The position numbers and the translations under genes are program-made. A DNA stretch of 64,000 nt from Paraburkholderia heleia NBRC 101817 (lineage in GTDB: Bacteria; Pseudomonadota; Gammaproteobacteria; Burkholderiales; Burkholderiaceae), in assembly GCF_000739775.1 (NCBI RefSeq), contig NZ_BBJH01000003.1:310001-374000 (forward strand). Direction: 5' to 3'. The notes below the pieces were generated by a model, which had not been told where the DNA came from, made no database searches, and saw only the letters and a list, made by a program, of their open reading frames with translations. This document shows, piece after piece, positions 17,880 to 28,064 of this stretch (position 1 is its first letter; each line of letters opens with the position of its first letter).

Positions 17880-18028
17880 TGGCACCGCTTTCTGCTTCGC
17901 TCAGACAGCCTTGCGCGGGATCGGCGGCCATGCGATGCGCATCGAAAGCGCCCGGGATCACGATACGAAGGCCAACGCGCGCGCCGAAGGTTGCACGCGC
18001 ATCGATCGGCAGCGGCTCGCCAGACGTG

Positions 18029-18069
18029 CGAACGCCCCTCTCGCGGCGGTGCTGCCAGAGGGGCGTTCG
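18029..18069 (-). terminator. Strong 13-bp hairpin downstream of proQ
   Basis: CGAACGCCCCTCT and AGAGGGGCGTTCG are exact complements with a 15-base loop, about 26 bp past the proQ stop. It lies between convergent genes and may stop transcription from either side. The U-tract is poor. Confidence 0.55.
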
Positions 18070-18094
18070 GAGGTGAAACTTCCGGCGCGCGGAC

Positions 18095-19030
18095 TCAGGC
18101 GCCGCTTGCGTGCGTCTCGCCGCTTTCCGGTTGCGGTACCGCGGCTTCCGGCGCGCTGGACGGGGCTTGCGGCTCTGCGCTCCGGGCTTCGGGCTGGGGC
18201 GCGGGTTCGGTCTTCGCCTCGACCCTGGGTTCGGCCTTGGCCGTGCCCTCTTCGCGCGCCTTGGCTTGCGCCTCGGCCTTGGCCTTCTGGCGGGCAAGCG
18301 CCGCATTCGCACGGCCGATGTGCGACGGATCGATGCCCGGGCCTTCCGAGGCCGTGCCGTCGAGTTCGTAGCGCGAGCCGCCTGCGGCCACACGTTCGTG
18401 ATAGCGCGGATGGTTCACATGGCGCTTGAGCACGGCGACGATCATCGTGCGCTCGTACTCGGGGTGACGCGCGACGAGATCCTCGGCCACGCCGATCTTG
18501 AGCGGCAAACGGTCGCGGAAAGCCGGATAGTGCTTCGCGAACACGTTCCAGACCGTGTTGAGCTGCCGATTGCGCTCGATGCGCGCCTTTTCCGCTTCGC
18601 TCAAAGGCGCGGCCGGCGGCTGCTGGGGACGCGCCGGACGGCGGCGCTGCTGCGCCGAACGCTCGGCCGCCTCCGGCCCGCGTGCCGGCTTCGGCTGCTG
18701 CGGCCGGCGTGGCTGCTGGGCGCGCGGCCCCTGCTCTCCCTGTTTCTGCTCCTGCGATCTCGCGCCCTGAGGCCGGCCGTGGCGCGAGCGCGCACGCTCG
18801 TCCTTGCCTCCGGCCGCGCCAGCCGCCGCCGAACCCTCTCCCGGCGCACGCGGGCCCTTCGGGGCGTGCGAGCCGCCATGGCCCTTCGCGCCCTTGTGAG
18901 CGGGCTTGCCTTGCGATTTTTGCGCCTGTTCTTCGGCGGGCTGGCTTACGCTGCCCCCCATGCTCTTCTTGATCTCAAGAAGACCTTCCTTGAAGCTCAG
19001 GGTACGGCGTTGTTGCGATGCGGCTTTCAC
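18095..19030 (-). CDS. proQ: ProQ/FinO-domain RNA chaperone
   Basis: RNA-binding protein, 311 residues. The ProQ/FinO core is near residues 145-255 (WNVFAKHYPAFRDRLPLKIG, then VAVLKRHVNHPRYHERV). It is flanked by about 120 N-terminal residues of basic Gly/Pro/Gln/Arg low complexity and an Ala/Glu/Pro-rich C-terminal tail. Family members bind structured sRNAs and mRNA 3' ends. The start is a GTG at 19030 with AGAG upstream; a later in-frame start such as MGGSVSQ would remove the residues SFKEGLLEIKKSMG that look genuine. Confidence 0.9.
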   Translation of the reverse strand: MKAASQQRRTLSFKEGLLEIKKSMGGSVSQPAEEQAQKSQGKPAHKGAKGHGGSHAPKGPRAPGEGSAAAGAAGGKDERARSRHGRPQGARSQEQKQGEQGPRAQQPRRPQQPKPARGPEAAERSAQQRRRPARPQQPPAAPLSEAEKARIERNRQLNTVWNVFAKHYPAFRDRLPLKIGVAEDLVARHPEYERTMIVAVLKRHVNHPRYHERVAAGGSRYELDGTASEGPGIDPSHIGRANAALARQKAKAEAQAKAREEGTAKAEPRVEAKTEPAPQPEARSAEPQAPSSAPEAAVPQPESGETHASGA

Positions 19031-19241
19031 GTCCAGATCTCTTCCATATGGAACCGGACGCTATGATACCGAAAACCCGGCCGACCCAACCGGGCAATCG
19101 CTTGCCGCGGCCGGTTTCGAGTTCATCGTCGCGCGTCGCGCCACGACACGCATCCATGCGGCGCGCGGCAAAATCCCTCGAAGTTCCTGCGCCAACATCT
19201 TGCGCACGCAAGGACGGCATCCTTTTTTCATCGACGACACC

Positions 19242-20018
19242 ATGACGATTTCGACATCCGCCCCCCGTTCCGCCATTCGCGCCATCGTGACCGGTCATAC
19301 GCGCGGGCTGGGAGAGGCGCTCGCGCAATCGCTGCTGCAACGGGACATCGAGGTGCTCGGCCTCGGTCGCGGCGCGCATGCGGAACTGGCTTCCCGCCAT
19401 CCGGAGCGGTTCTCCCAGGCGGTCGTGGACCTCGCCGATCCCAGCGCACTCGAGCGCTGGCTGGCGGGCGACACGCTCGATGCGTTCGCGCTCGGCGCAC
19501 AGTGCGTGCTGCTCTTCAACAATGCGGGCACCGTCGACCCCATTGCGCCGCCCGGTGCGCAGGACCCGCTCGCCATTGCGCGCGCCGTAACGCTCAACGT
19601 GGCAGCGCCGCTGATGCTCGCGAATGCGCTTGCCGCCACGCCTGCGCCCGGCGCCAGCGCATCGCGCCGCATCGTGCATATTTCGAGCGGCGCTGGGCGC
19701 AACGCGTATGCGGGCTGGAGCGTGTATTGCGCGACCAAGGCCGCGCTCGACCACCACGCGCGCGCCATCGCGCTCGACGCGCCAGCCGGCGTGCGCATTT
19801 GCAGCATCGCGCCGGGCGTAATCGACACCGGCATGCAGGCGACGATCCGCTCGACGAGCGTTGAGCAGTTCCCCATGCGCGAGCGCTTCGAACAGCTCAA
19901 GCAGAACGGTTTGCTGTCCACGCCCGAATCGGCCGCTCAGCAGTTGATCGAGTATGCGTTGAGCGAGGCATTCGGATCGGTGCCCGTCACGGACGTGCGC
20001 GAACTCGGCAAGGCGTGA
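19242..20018 (+). CDS. Short-chain dehydrogenase/reductase
   Basis: 258-residue Rossmann oxidoreductase with cofactor loop TGHTRGLG, NNAG, catalytic Ser in HISSGAGR and the YCATK pair. The GHTRG loop and the closing region (FGSVPVTDVRELGKA) resemble sepiapterin-reductase-like SDRs such as yeast and bacterial YciK-type orphans; no substrate can be named. Divergent from proQ across a 211-bp spacer. The ATG has no strong ribosome site. Confidence 0.85.
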   Translation: MTISTSAPRSAIRAIVTGHTRGLGEALAQSLLQRDIEVLGLGRGAHAELASRHPERFSQAVVDLADPSALERWLAGDTLDAFALGAQCVLLFNNAGTVDPIAPPGAQDPLAIARAVTLNVAAPLMLANALAATPAPGASASRRIVHISSGAGRNAYAGWSVYCATKAALDHHARAIALDAPAGVRICSIAPGVIDTGMQATIRSTSVEQFPMRERFEQLKQNGLLSTPESAAQQLIEYALSEAFGSVPVTDVRELGKA

Positions 20019-20110
20019 GCCCCTTGTGCATTGGACGCACCTTGAAGGCACCTTGAAGATACCTACATGGCCTTCACAAACCCTCACCCTTGAATCGTCG
20101 CCGTCGCGCT

Positions 20111-21199
20111 TCACGTGAGCGCGACGCGCGGCCGTACCGCTTTCAGGCGCCGCGTGCCGCCCGCGAGCACGAGCAATGCGCCGACCGCGAGCACATCGCC
20201 CGCGAGCCGTGCGGGCAAGGAAGCCGTCACATGCGTTGCACGCAACAGCGTGTCGATGACGTTCGAAGCCACCGCGCCCCCCACGAAACAGACGAGGCCC
20301 TGCTGCCCCACGGTGACAACGGCCGGCAGGCGGTGCGCAAGCCATGCTATCCAGCCCTTGCGCACCGCCTGCGCGGCGAGCCAGGCCACGGCGGCGAAGT
20401 TCACGATGCGCACGCTCGCGAGATTCTGCTTCATGTAGCCGGGCTGAGGGTCCAGATTCGCGAACAACTGGATGAACGCGAACGTGGCAACGAGCAACAG
20501 TGCAAACGCCGTCAAGGCGCAGCCCGCCCACGAGACCTGGAACGCGCGCGACACCGGATAGATGCGGCACAGCAGGCCCAGCATGAACATGGCCTGCCAG
20601 GCAAACGGGTTGAACGGCCAACTGGCGCCGGGCGCGGCAGGCAGACTACCCGCGAGCCAGCACCCGCCGAACCACAGCACGAAGCTGCCCACGAGCACGA
20701 GATCGGGCGAGCGGCGCGCAAGCGGCATCACGAATGGCAGGACCATCACGAGCACGATGTACATGGGCAGCACGCCAGCCAGATAGGGCTGGTCGCGAAA
20801 GTCCGCGATATTGGCGAGCATCGTGAACGGCTGCGCGGCGAAGCGCAGATAACCCGACTCTGCGACGAGCGGCGAGTCCACTCGCAGCATCACCGCGACG
20901 GCGCCCGAAAGCAGCATGAGCGCAGCGGTGCACAGGTAGGCAGCGTAGATCTCGCGTCCGCGACGCCAGAAGCGCCGGTTGGCCGCGCCCTCGCCCTTTC
21001 GCCCGGCAATGGCGAGCCAACTCGCCGCGCATACATAGCCGCTCACGAACACAAAGACTTCCGCTGAGTCGCAGAACGCGAAGTTGTGCAGCATCGCATG
21101 CGAAAGCACGCTGGAAGGAATGTGATCGAGCGCGATGGAAATCAATGCGAAACCCCGGAAAAAGTCGATTTCGATCGATCGCTTCGCTGTCTGACTCAT
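20111..21199 (-). CDS. OpgC-like membrane acyltransferase
   Basis: Integral membrane protein, 362 residues and about ten hydrophobic segments, with the N-terminal signature IEIDFFRGFALISIALDHIP of the OpgC_C family. Such proteins transfer succinyl or other acyl groups to osmoregulated periplasmic glucans or related sugars. No opgG, opgH or ndvB glucan gene is in the window, so the acceptor is unknown. ATG 21199 is preceded by GGGAG at 9 nt. Confidence 0.88.
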   Translation of the reverse strand: MSQTAKRSIEIDFFRGFALISIALDHIPSSVLSHAMLHNFAFCDSAEVFVFVSGYVCAASWLAIAGRKGEGAANRRFWRRGREIYAAYLCTAALMLLSGAVAVMLRVDSPLVAESGYLRFAAQPFTMLANIADFRDQPYLAGVLPMYIVLVMVLPFVMPLARRSPDLVLVGSFVLWFGGCWLAGSLPAAPGASWPFNPFAWQAMFMLGLLCRIYPVSRAFQVSWAGCALTAFALLLVATFAFIQLFANLDPQPGYMKQNLASVRIVNFAAVAWLAAQAVRKGWIAWLAHRLPAVVTVGQQGLVCFVGGAVASNVIDTLLRATHVTASLPARLAGDVLAVGALLVLAGGTRRLKAVRPRVALT

Positions 21200-21702
21200 T
21201 GGTGACGACTCCCGTTCGTGTCGAAGATTACGATTGAAGGGGTGCAAGATTCCGACTCGATGAAGCTGTCAGCTTGATGGGTCATTTTGTAAGGATGCCT
21301 GATCGATTCGTTGCCGCACGCGCTACGCATGAAAGGGTTTCGTAAAAGGCTGCGCCGGAGCGCCGTCTCGCCATGCGACTTTAATGCCAGCTCGACGCGA
21401 CATGAGGCTGCGTAACCCATGGTACGCATTTCGCGCGCTTGGCGCAGTCGCGCACGCACGCCCGGACGGTGCGCGCCATGCACAGCGAGCCGGCGTTTTC
21501 CCTTTTCTGGTGCCACATCCTGTGCTTTCACGTCTGCGTCATCGCGACATTTCGGCCGTCGCGCTTCGTGGAAAGGCGTGCGAAAGCCTGCATGTTCCCT
21601 TTACTCGCGTCATGGCGAGTTGACGCCGGGCCGCGCCAAGGGTTCCGGAAAAGTTCAGATGTTTCGCACCCGCGCCCAGGATCATCCCGCCCTCTACCGC
21701 AT
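21200..21702. other. Gene-free spacer upstream of anthranilate operon
   Basis: About 500 bp with no supported gene; short open frames here have no ribosome sites or recognisable content. The left end should hold the opgC-like promoter. The right end leads into the operon promoter described separately. Confidence 0.6.
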
Positions 21703-21724
21703 ATTACTTGACACCTAAAGTAAT
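21703..21724. promoter_or_regulatory. Inverted repeat ATTACTT-N8-AAGTAAT, likely MarR operator
   Basis: Perfect 7-bp arms (21703-21709 and 21718-21724) spaced by 8 bp, about 22 bp overall, the size of a typical MarR site. It covers the -35 hexamer of the operon promoter, so bound protein would block RNA polymerase. The MarR gene at 24905-25468 in the same operon is the obvious candidate (inference). Confidence 0.75.
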
Positions 21725-21736
21725 TAGACCTACATT
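21708..21736 (+). promoter_or_regulatory. Near-consensus sigma-70 promoter of anthranilate operon
   Basis: TTGACA at 21708-21713 and TACATT at 21731-21736 with an ideal 17-bp spacer; transcription should start near 21743, leaving about 23 nt of leader before the ATG at 21766. AAGGAG lies 7 nt upstream of that ATG. Confidence 0.8.
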
Positions 21737-21765
21737 GACCTTGCAGACTGAACGAAGGAGCGAGC

Positions 21766-24126
21766 ATGCGCATTGTTTGCATGGGTGGCGGGCCCGCGGG
21801 CCTCTATTTCGGCCTTTTGATGAAACGCCGTCACCCTGACTACGAAATCACCGTGATCGAACGCAACCGCCCGTACGACACGTTCGGCTGGGGCGTGGTG
21901 TTCTCGGACCAGACGCTCGGCAACCTGCGCGCGGCCGACCCCGAAAGCGCCGACGAAATTCTCGACGCCTTCAATCATTGGGACGACATCGAGATTCACT
22001 TTCGCGGCAGCGCAATCCGCTCGTCGGGCCATGGCTTCTGCGGCATTGGCCGCAAGCGTCTGCTCAACATCCTGCAGGCGCGCTGCGAAGCGCTCGGCGT
22101 GAAGCTCGTGTTCGAATCGCAGGTCACCGACGACGACGTCACCCACGCCGACCTCATCATCGCGAGCGACGGCCTGAACAGCGCCACGCGCCAGAAGTAC
22201 GCCGCCACGTATCAGCCCGATATCGATTTGCGCAATTGCCGCTTCGTGTGGCTCGGCACGTCGAAACTCTTCGACGCGTTCACGTTCGCGTTCGAAGAAA
22301 CCGAATGGGGCTGGTTCCAGGCGCACGCCTACCGTTTCGACGACAACACGTCGACGTTCATCGTCGAAACGCCCGATCACGTGTGGCGCGCAGCCGGCCT
22401 CGACACCATGAGCAAGGAAGACAGCATCGCCTTCTGCGAGAAGCTGTTCGCGCGCTATCTCGACGGTCACGCGCTGCGCTCGAATGCGTCGCATCTGCGC
22501 GGCTCGTCGCAATGGATCCGCTTTCCACGCGTGGTCAATCGCGAATGGGTGCACTGGAAAACCGCGGCGGACGGCAAGGAAACACCCGTCGTGCTGATGG
22601 GCGACGCGGCGCACACCGCGCACTTCTCGATCGGTTCCGGCACGAAGCTCGCGCTCGAAGACGCGATTGAACTCTCCAATAGCATGGAAGATCATCCCGC
22701 CGATCTGCGCGCGGCGCTCACGCACTACACGAACGTTCGCAGCGTGGATGTCCTGCGCATTCAGAACGCCGCGCGCAATTCCACTGAATGGTTCGAGCAC
22801 GTGGACCGCTACGCGAAGTTCGAGCCGCAGCAGTTCGCCTATTCGCTGCTCACGCGCTCGCAGCGTATCTCGCATGAAAATCTGCGCGCGCGCGACGCGC
22901 GTTATCTGTCCGGCTTCGAAACGTGGCTCGCGCAGCGCGCGGGTGGCGAGGCGAACGCCGTGCCGCCCATGTTCACACCTTATACAGTGCGTGGCGTCAC
23001 GTTGAAAAATCGCGTGGTCGTCTCGCCGATGGCGCAGTACTCCGCCCATGATGGCGTAGCCGGCGACTATCACCTCATGCATCTGGGCGCGCGCGCCATG
23101 GGCGGCGCCGCGCTCGTGATGACCGAGATGACCTGCGTCTCGCCCGAGGCCCGCATCACGCCCGCCTGCCCCGGCATGTATGCGCCCGGGCATGTGCAGG
23201 CGTGGAAGCGCATCGTCGACTTCGTGCACGCAAACTCGGACGCGAAAATCGGCATGCAGCTCGGTCACTCCGGTGCCAAGGGCTCGACGCGCGTGGCATG
23301 GGACGGCATTGACCAGCCGCTCGACGACGGCAACTGGCCGCTCGTCTCCGCTTCGCCACAGCAATATCTGCGCGGCGTGAGCCAGTGGTCGCACGAAGCG
23401 AGCACCGAAGAACTGCGCGAAATCGAGACGCAATTCGTGCAAGCCACGCAAATGGCAAACGAAGCGGGCTTCGACTGGCTCGAATTGCACTGCGCGCACG
23501 GGTACCTGCTTTCCAGTTTCCTCTCGCCGCTCACGAACCGGCGCACTGACGAGTACGGCGGCTCGCTCGAGAATCGTCTGCGTTATCCACTGGAGGTTTT
23601 CAAGGCGATGCGCGCAGTCTGGCCGGACAGCAAGCCGATTTCGGTGCGCGTCTCGGCACACGACTGGGTGGAAGGCGGCAACACGCCAGACGACGCCATC
23701 GAAATCGCGCGCGCGTTCAAGGCGGCAGGAGCGGACATGATCGACGTTTCGTCGGGCCAGGTGAGCAAGGAAGAACAGCCCGTCTTCGGCCGCATGTTCC
23801 AGACGCCCTTCGCCGACCGCATCCGCAACGAAGCGGGCATCGCGACAATCGCCGTCGGGGCGATTTCCGAAGCGGACCACGTGAACGGCATCATCGCGGC
23901 CGGGCGCGCCGACCTGTGCGCCGTCGCGCGGCCGCACCTGGCCAATCCCTCGTGGACGCTTACCGAAGCCGCGCGCATCGGCTACCTCGACATCAAGTGG
24001 CCGAAGCAGTACATGGCGGCCAAAACGCAACTCGAACGCAACATCGAGCGCGAACGCGCCGCAGCAGCGGCCGCGGCCGGCCTTTCGCCGATCGAGCGTG
24101 CGCAACGCGCCGAAGGAACCGTGTGA
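21766..24126 (+). CDS. abmA: 2-aminobenzoyl-CoA monooxygenase/reductase (bifunctional flavoprotein)
   Basis: 786-residue two-domain enzyme that hydroxylates and then reduces anthranilyl-CoA, dearomatising the ring; the family also includes salicylyl-CoA 5-hydroxylases. Residues 1-385 are an FAD monooxygenase ([36 protein letters not shown]). From about 400 follows an old-yellow-enzyme domain ([49 protein letters not shown]). The fusion and length are typical. First gene of a seven-gene operon ending with the CoA ligase, which makes the anthranilate assignment much stronger than the sequence alone. Confidence 0.93.
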   Translation: MRIVCMGGGPAGLYFGLLMKRRHPDYEITVIERNRPYDTFGWGVVFSDQTLGNLRAADPESADEILDAFNHWDDIEIHFRGSAIRSSGHGFCGIGRKRLLNILQARCEALGVKLVFESQVTDDDVTHADLIIASDGLNSATRQKYAATYQPDIDLRNCRFVWLGTSKLFDAFTFAFEETEWGWFQAHAYRFDDNTSTFIVETPDHVWRAAGLDTMSKEDSIAFCEKLFARYLDGHALRSNASHLRGSSQWIRFPRVVNREWVHWKTAADGKETPVVLMGDAAHTAHFSIGSGTKLALEDAIELSNSMEDHPADLRAALTHYTNVRSVDVLRIQNAARNSTEWFEHVDRYAKFEPQQFAYSLLTRSQRISHENLRARDARYLSGFETWLAQRAGGEANAVPPMFTPYTVRGVTLKNRVVVSPMAQYSAHDGVAGDYHLMHLGARAMGGAALVMTEMTCVSPEARITPACPGMYAPGHVQAWKRIVDFVHANSDAKIGMQLGHSGAKGSTRVAWDGIDQPLDDGNWPLVSASPQQYLRGVSQWSHEASTEELREIETQFVQATQMANEAGFDWLELHCAHGYLLSSFLSPLTNRRTDEYGGSLENRLRYPLEVFKAMRAVWPDSKPISVRVSAHDWVEGGNTPDDAIEIARAFKAAGADMIDVSSGQVSKEEQPVFGRMFQTPFADRIRNEAGIATIAVGAISEADHVNGIIAAGRADLCAVARPHLANPSWTLTEAARIGYLDIKWPKQYMAAKTQLERNIERERAAAAAAAGLSPIERAQRAEGTV

Positions 24127-24128
24127 GC

Positions 24129-24908
24129 ATGAACCAGGCAATCCTCAACGATCGTCATGCGGTGGTGACCGGCGGCGGCAGCGGCATCGGTGCGGCGACG
24201 GCCGCCGCGCTCCTGCATGCCGGCGCGCGCGTTACGCTGATGGGCCGCGACGCCGCGCGGCTCGAAGCCCGGCGTGCCGCGCTCGGCGGCGGGGAGCAAG
24301 TGGCTTGCGTCTGCGTCGATATCACCGGCGAAGACGCCGTGAACGCCGCGTTCGCGCGTGCGGCACAAACGCTCGGCGCCGTCGATATCCTCGTGAACAA
24401 CGCAGGCCAGGCTCAGGCCGCGGCGTTCACGCAAACCGACCTCGCGCTGTGGCAGCGCATGCTCGACGTGAATCTCACCGGCGCATTTCTGTGCACGCGC
24501 GCGGTGCTGCCGGACATGCTCGCGCGCAAGGCCGGGCGCATCGTCAATGTCGCGAGCACGGCGGGCCAGGTCGGCTACCCGTATGTCGCCGCCTATTGCG
24601 CCTCGAAACACGGCGTGATCGGCATGACGCGCGCGCTCGCACTCGAAGTGGCCACGCAAGGCGTGACCGTGAACGCCGTGTGCCCCGGATACACGGAAAC
24701 GGAACTGCTGCAGGCGTCGCTCGAACAGATCACGCGCAAGACCTCGCGCAGCGAAGCCGAGGCGCGCAGCATCCTCGTGCGTCACAACCCGCAGCAGCGC
24801 TTCGTCACGCCGGAAGAAGTCGCCAATGCCGTGCTGTGGCTGTGCGCGCCTGGATCGTCCGCGATCACGGGCCAGTCCCTATCCGTTTCCGGTGGAGAAA
24901 TCACATGA
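24129..24908 (+). CDS. SDR 3-hydroxyacyl-CoA dehydrogenase of anthranilate pathway
   Basis: 259-residue short-chain dehydrogenase with TGGGSGIG, NNAG, catalytic Ser in VASTAGQVG and YCASK. Likely oxidises the 3-hydroxyacyl-CoA formed by hydration of the dearomatised ring, a beta-oxidation-like step. It begins 2 nt after abmA and its stop overlaps the MarR start (ATGA). Confidence 0.88.
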   Translation: MNQAILNDRHAVVTGGGSGIGAATAAALLHAGARVTLMGRDAARLEARRAALGGGEQVACVCVDITGEDAVNAAFARAAQTLGAVDILVNNAGQAQAAAFTQTDLALWQRMLDVNLTGAFLCTRAVLPDMLARKAGRIVNVASTAGQVGYPYVAAYCASKHGVIGMTRALALEVATQGVTVNAVCPGYTETELLQASLEQITRKTSRSEAEARSILVRHNPQQRFVTPEEVANAVLWLCAPGSSAITGQSLSVSGGEIT

Positions 24909-25468
24909 CATCGCCCGCATCGACGCGCAAGAACGCCACCGCGAAGGCCGCAGCGAGAGCGCCGCGCAAGGGCGTCGAAAAACCGGCGGAGAATGTCGTC
25001 GACATGGAAATGAGCACGGGTGCCGACAGCCACATGGGCCTGCGCCTGTGGCTGCGCCTGCTCACCACGACGAACCTCGTGCAAGCCGAGCTGCGCCGCC
25101 GCCTGCGCGTCGAGTTCGAAACGACGCTGCCGCGCTTCGACCTGATGGCGCAGCTCGAGCGCCACCCTGAAGGTCTGCGCATGACGGAACTCTCGCGCCG
25201 CCTGATGGTGACGGGCGGCAACGTCACGGGCATTACCGATCAGCTCGAAAAGGAAGGCCTCGTCGTGCGCGACGTCGCCCCCGACGACCGGCGCGCCTTC
25301 GTGGTGCGCCTCACACCCGAGGGCCGCGCCCTCTTCGACCGCATGGCGGCCGCGCACGAGCAATGGGTCGTGGAACTGTTCGGCGGCCTTTCGCTCGACG
25401 AGAAGTCGAAGATGCATGAGCGGCTCGGCAAGCTCAAACAACATCTGCGCAACGGGCTCGAAAGCTGA
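24905..25468 (+). CDS. MarR-family regulator of anthranilate operon
   Basis: 187-residue winged-helix repressor. A 40-residue Lys/Ala-rich N-terminal extension precedes the MarR domain ([58 protein letters not shown] wing). Embedded within the catabolic operon, so induction would raise its own level. Homologues in similar operons respond to aromatic acyl-CoA, so anthranilyl-CoA is a reasonable effector (inference). The inverted repeat over the operon promoter is its likely target. Confidence 0.93.
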   Translation: MTSPASTRKNATAKAAARAPRKGVEKPAENVVDMEMSTGADSHMGLRLWLRLLTTTNLVQAELRRRLRVEFETTLPRFDLMAQLERHPEGLRMTELSRRLMVTGGNVTGITDQLEKEGLVVRDVAPDDRRAFVVRLTPEGRALFDRMAAAHEQWVVELFGGLSLDEKSKMHERLGKLKQHLRNGLES

Positions 25469-25502
25469 ACACACTGAATTGCAGAGATCCGGGAGACATA
25501 TC

Positions 25503-26357
25503 TTGACGACACGTTCCAGCGCCGAAGCGCTCTTCGCGGGCAACCGCGCAACGCTCGCCGGTTATGAGGCGCAACACTTCGGCTGGTCGGTTCAAGGCCG
25601 CGTGGCAACCATTACGCTCAACCGCCCCGAACGCATGAATCCGCTCACATTCGAATCGTATGCAGAACTACGCGACCTGTTTCGTCAGCTCGCCTGTGCG
25701 ACGGACGTGAAGGCCGTCGTGCTGCATGGCGCAGGCGAAAACTTCTGCTCGGGCGGCGACGTGCACGACATCATCGCGCCGCTCATCGATATGCCGATGC
25801 CCGAACTGCTGATGTTCACGCGCATGACCGGCGACCTCGTGAAAGCCATGCGCCACTGCCCGCAGCCGATCATTACCGCCGTGGACGGCATCTGCGCCGG
25901 CGCGGGTGCAATTCTCGCCATGGCGTCCGACATGCGCTACGCCACGGCGCGCAGCAAGCTCGCGTTCCTGTTCACGCGCGTGGGGCTCGCGGGCTGCGAC
26001 ATGGGCGCGTGCGCGATCCTGCCGCGCATCATCGGTCAGGGCCGCGCGGCCGAGCTGCTTTACACGGGCCGCTCCGCGAGCGGCGAAGAAGGCCACGCCT
26101 GGGGCTTCTACAACCGCATCTGCGAGCCCGACGTGCTGCTCGCCGATGCGCAGAAGCTCGCCGCCGATCTCGCCTGCGGCCCGACCTTTGCGCACGGCAT
26201 CACCAAGACGATGCTGCATCAGGAATGGAGCATGAGCATCGACGAGGCCATCGAGTCCGAAGCCCAGGCGCAGGCGATCTGCATGGCTACGCGCGATTTC
26301 GGCCGCGCCTATGAGGCGTTCGCGGCCAGAACGCGTCCTGTTTTCGAAGGGGACTGA
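25503..26357 (+). CDS. Enoyl-CoA hydratase/isomerase family protein (TTG start)
   Basis: Crotonase-fold enzyme, 284 residues, likely hydrating the ring-derived enoyl-CoA or assisting ring opening. Oxyanion-hole regions are [19 protein letters not shown] and [20 protein letters not shown]; the acid/base region reads [17 protein letters not shown], a variant common in aromatic-CoA pathways, with Asp/Cys near where classical hydratases have Glu. The TTG at 25503 is chosen because GGGAG lies 7 nt upstream and the protein begins well before the fold; an upstream ATG would overlap the MarR gene. Confidence 0.88.
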   Translation: MTTRSSAEALFAGNRATLAGYEAQHFGWSVQGRVATITLNRPERMNPLTFESYAELRDLFRQLACATDVKAVVLHGAGENFCSGGDVHDIIAPLIDMPMPELLMFTRMTGDLVKAMRHCPQPIITAVDGICAGAGAILAMASDMRYATARSKLAFLFTRVGLAGCDMGACAILPRIIGQGRAAELLYTGRSASGEEGHAWGFYNRICEPDVLLADAQKLAADLACGPTFAHGITKTMLHQEWSMSIDEAIESEAQAQAICMATRDFGRAYEAFAARTRPVFEGD

Positions 26358-26358
26358 A

Positions 26359-27546
26359 TTGAATGCTGCCGTTGAAACCCACCACCACGACGCACTCGCG
26401 TGGCCGTTCTTCGAAGATCGCCATCGCGCGCTTGGCACCGCAATCGAAGCGTGGGCGCGTGAGCATCTCGCGCACGTGCCGCACGGCGATGTCGATGCGA
26501 CCTGCCGCGCGCTCGTGCGCAAGCTGGGCGTTGCCGGCTGGCTGCGCTACGGCGTGGGCGGCACCGCCTACGGCGGCCATGGCGACACGATCGACACGCG
26601 CGCAGTCTGCCTGCTGCGCGAAACGCTCGCGAAGCACTCGGGCCTCGCCGACTTCGCGCTCGCCATGCAGGGCCTCGGCTCCGGCGCCATCTCGCTGGCC
26701 GGCAACGAAGCGCAAAAGTCGCGCTATCTGCCGCGCGTCGCGCGGGGCGAAGCGATCGCCGCGTTTGCGCTCACCGAACCGCAAGCAGGCTCCGACGTCG
26801 CCGCGATGGCGCTCGCCGCGCGCGCCGAGGGCGACGACTATGTGCTCGACGGCGAAAAGACGTGGATCTCGAACGGCGGCATCGCCGACTTCTACGTGGT
26901 GTTCGCCCGCACCGGCGAGGCGCCGGGCTCGCGCGGCATCAGCGCGTTCGTGGTCGATGCCGACACCCGCGGCCTTGAAATCGCCGAACGCATCGACGTG
27001 ATCGCGCCGCATCCGCTCGCGCGCCTGCGCTTCACCGGCGCGCGCGTGAAGCGCAGCCAGATGCTCGGCGCGCCGGGCGAAGGCTTCAAGATCGCCATGC
27101 GCACGCTCGATATCTTCCGCACCTCGGTCGCCGCGGCTTCGCTCGGCTTCGCGCGCCGCGCGATGACCGAAGCGCTCGCGCGCGCCGCTTCGCGCAAGAT
27201 GTTCGGCCAGACGCTCGGCGATTTTCAGCTAACCCAGGCAAAGCTCGCGCAAATGGCGCTCACCATCGACAGCAGCGCCCTGCTCGTCTATCGCGCGGCG
27301 TGGCTGCGCGACCAGGGCGAAAGCGTGACGCGCGAAGCCGCCATGGCGAAGTGGCATGCAAGCGAAGGCGCGCAGCAGGTGATCGATGCGGCCGTGCAGC
27401 TTTGGGGCGGCATGGGCGTGCAAAGCGGCAACATCGTCGAGTCGCTCTACCGCGAGATCCGCTCGCTGCGCATTTACGAAGGCGCGACCGAGGTGCAGCA
27501 GCTCATCGTCGGGCGCGACTTGCTCAAGGCGCACAACGCCGCGTAA
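26359..27546 (+). CDS. Acyl-CoA dehydrogenase of anthranilate pathway (TTG start)
   Basis: FAD-dependent acyl-CoA dehydrogenase, 395 residues. Family features are [17 protein letters not shown] near residue 135, the [20 protein letters not shown] flavin region, and the C-terminal [17 protein letters not shown]. It starts at TTG 26359, 1 nt past the previous stop, with AGGGGA upstream; the nearby ATG at 26363 is out of frame. Likely introduces a double bond during beta-oxidation of the reduced ring product. Confidence 0.88.
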   Translation: MNAAVETHHHDALAWPFFEDRHRALGTAIEAWAREHLAHVPHGDVDATCRALVRKLGVAGWLRYGVGGTAYGGHGDTIDTRAVCLLRETLAKHSGLADFALAMQGLGSGAISLAGNEAQKSRYLPRVARGEAIAAFALTEPQAGSDVAAMALAARAEGDDYVLDGEKTWISNGGIADFYVVFARTGEAPGSRGISAFVVDADTRGLEIAERIDVIAPHPLARLRFTGARVKRSQMLGAPGEGFKIAMRTLDIFRTSVAAASLGFARRAMTEALARAASRKMFGQTLGDFQLTQAKLAQMALTIDSSALLVYRAAWLRDQGESVTREAAMAKWHASEGAQQVIDAAVQLWGGMGVQSGNIVESLYREIRSLRIYEGATEVQQLIVGRDLLKAHNAA

Positions 27547-27587
27547 GCGCGCCCTGCACGACGCCTCTCTACGGAACCGGACGAAAC

Positions 27588-28004
27588 ATGAAACAAGCCC
27601 TTCTTCCCGCAGGCTGGGTCAAGCCGCGCGGCTATGCCAACGGCGTCGCCGCTGCCGGCACGCAGGTCTACATCGCCGGCCAGATCGGCTGGGACGAGAA
27701 CGCGCGCTTCACGAGCCGCGAATTTGGCGCGCAGGCCGTGCAGGCGCTGCGCAATATCGTCGCCGTACTCGAAACCGCGGGCGGCAAGCCCGAGCACCTC
27801 GTGCGCATGACCTGGTACGTCACCGACAAGAAGGAGTACCTGGCATCGCTGAAGGAAATTGGCGCCGCGTTTCGCGAGCTGATCGGCGACTACGACATCG
27901 CCATGAGCGCGGTGCAGGTGGTGGCGCTCATGGAAGACGACGCAAAAGTGGAAATCGAGGCGACGGCCGTGATTCCCGATGACGCTCGCCTCACGCGCCA
28001 ATAA
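27588..28004 (+). CDS. RidA-family enamine/imine deaminase
   Basis: 138-residue YjgF/YER057c/UK114 protein. RidA enzymes hydrolyse reactive enamines or imines to ketones plus ammonium. In this operon the ring amino group of anthranilyl-CoA becomes an enamine after reduction, so this protein probably performs or speeds release of ammonium. Readable segments: YIAGQIGWDENARF, VRMTWYVTDKKEYL and KVEIEATAVIP, the last being the usual C-terminal signature. About 40 nt after the dehydrogenase gene. Confidence 0.9.
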   Translation: MKQALLPAGWVKPRGYANGVAAAGTQVYIAGQIGWDENARFTSREFGAQAVQALRNIVAVLETAGGKPEHLVRMTWYVTDKKEYLASLKEIGAAFRELIGDYDIAMSAVQVVALMEDDAKVEIEATAVIPDDARLTRQ

Positions 28005-28064
28005 ATCGTTAGACCGCCGCCCACGCAACAGAACGATCAGCACATACAGACAGCCGGAGACGCC

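Noticed and set aside
21730..24141. 803-residue open frame antisense to abmA
   Set aside because: Mirror of the coding frame caused by high-GC codon bias; no recognisable domain, no ribosome site, while the plus strand is a full two-domain flavoenzyme.
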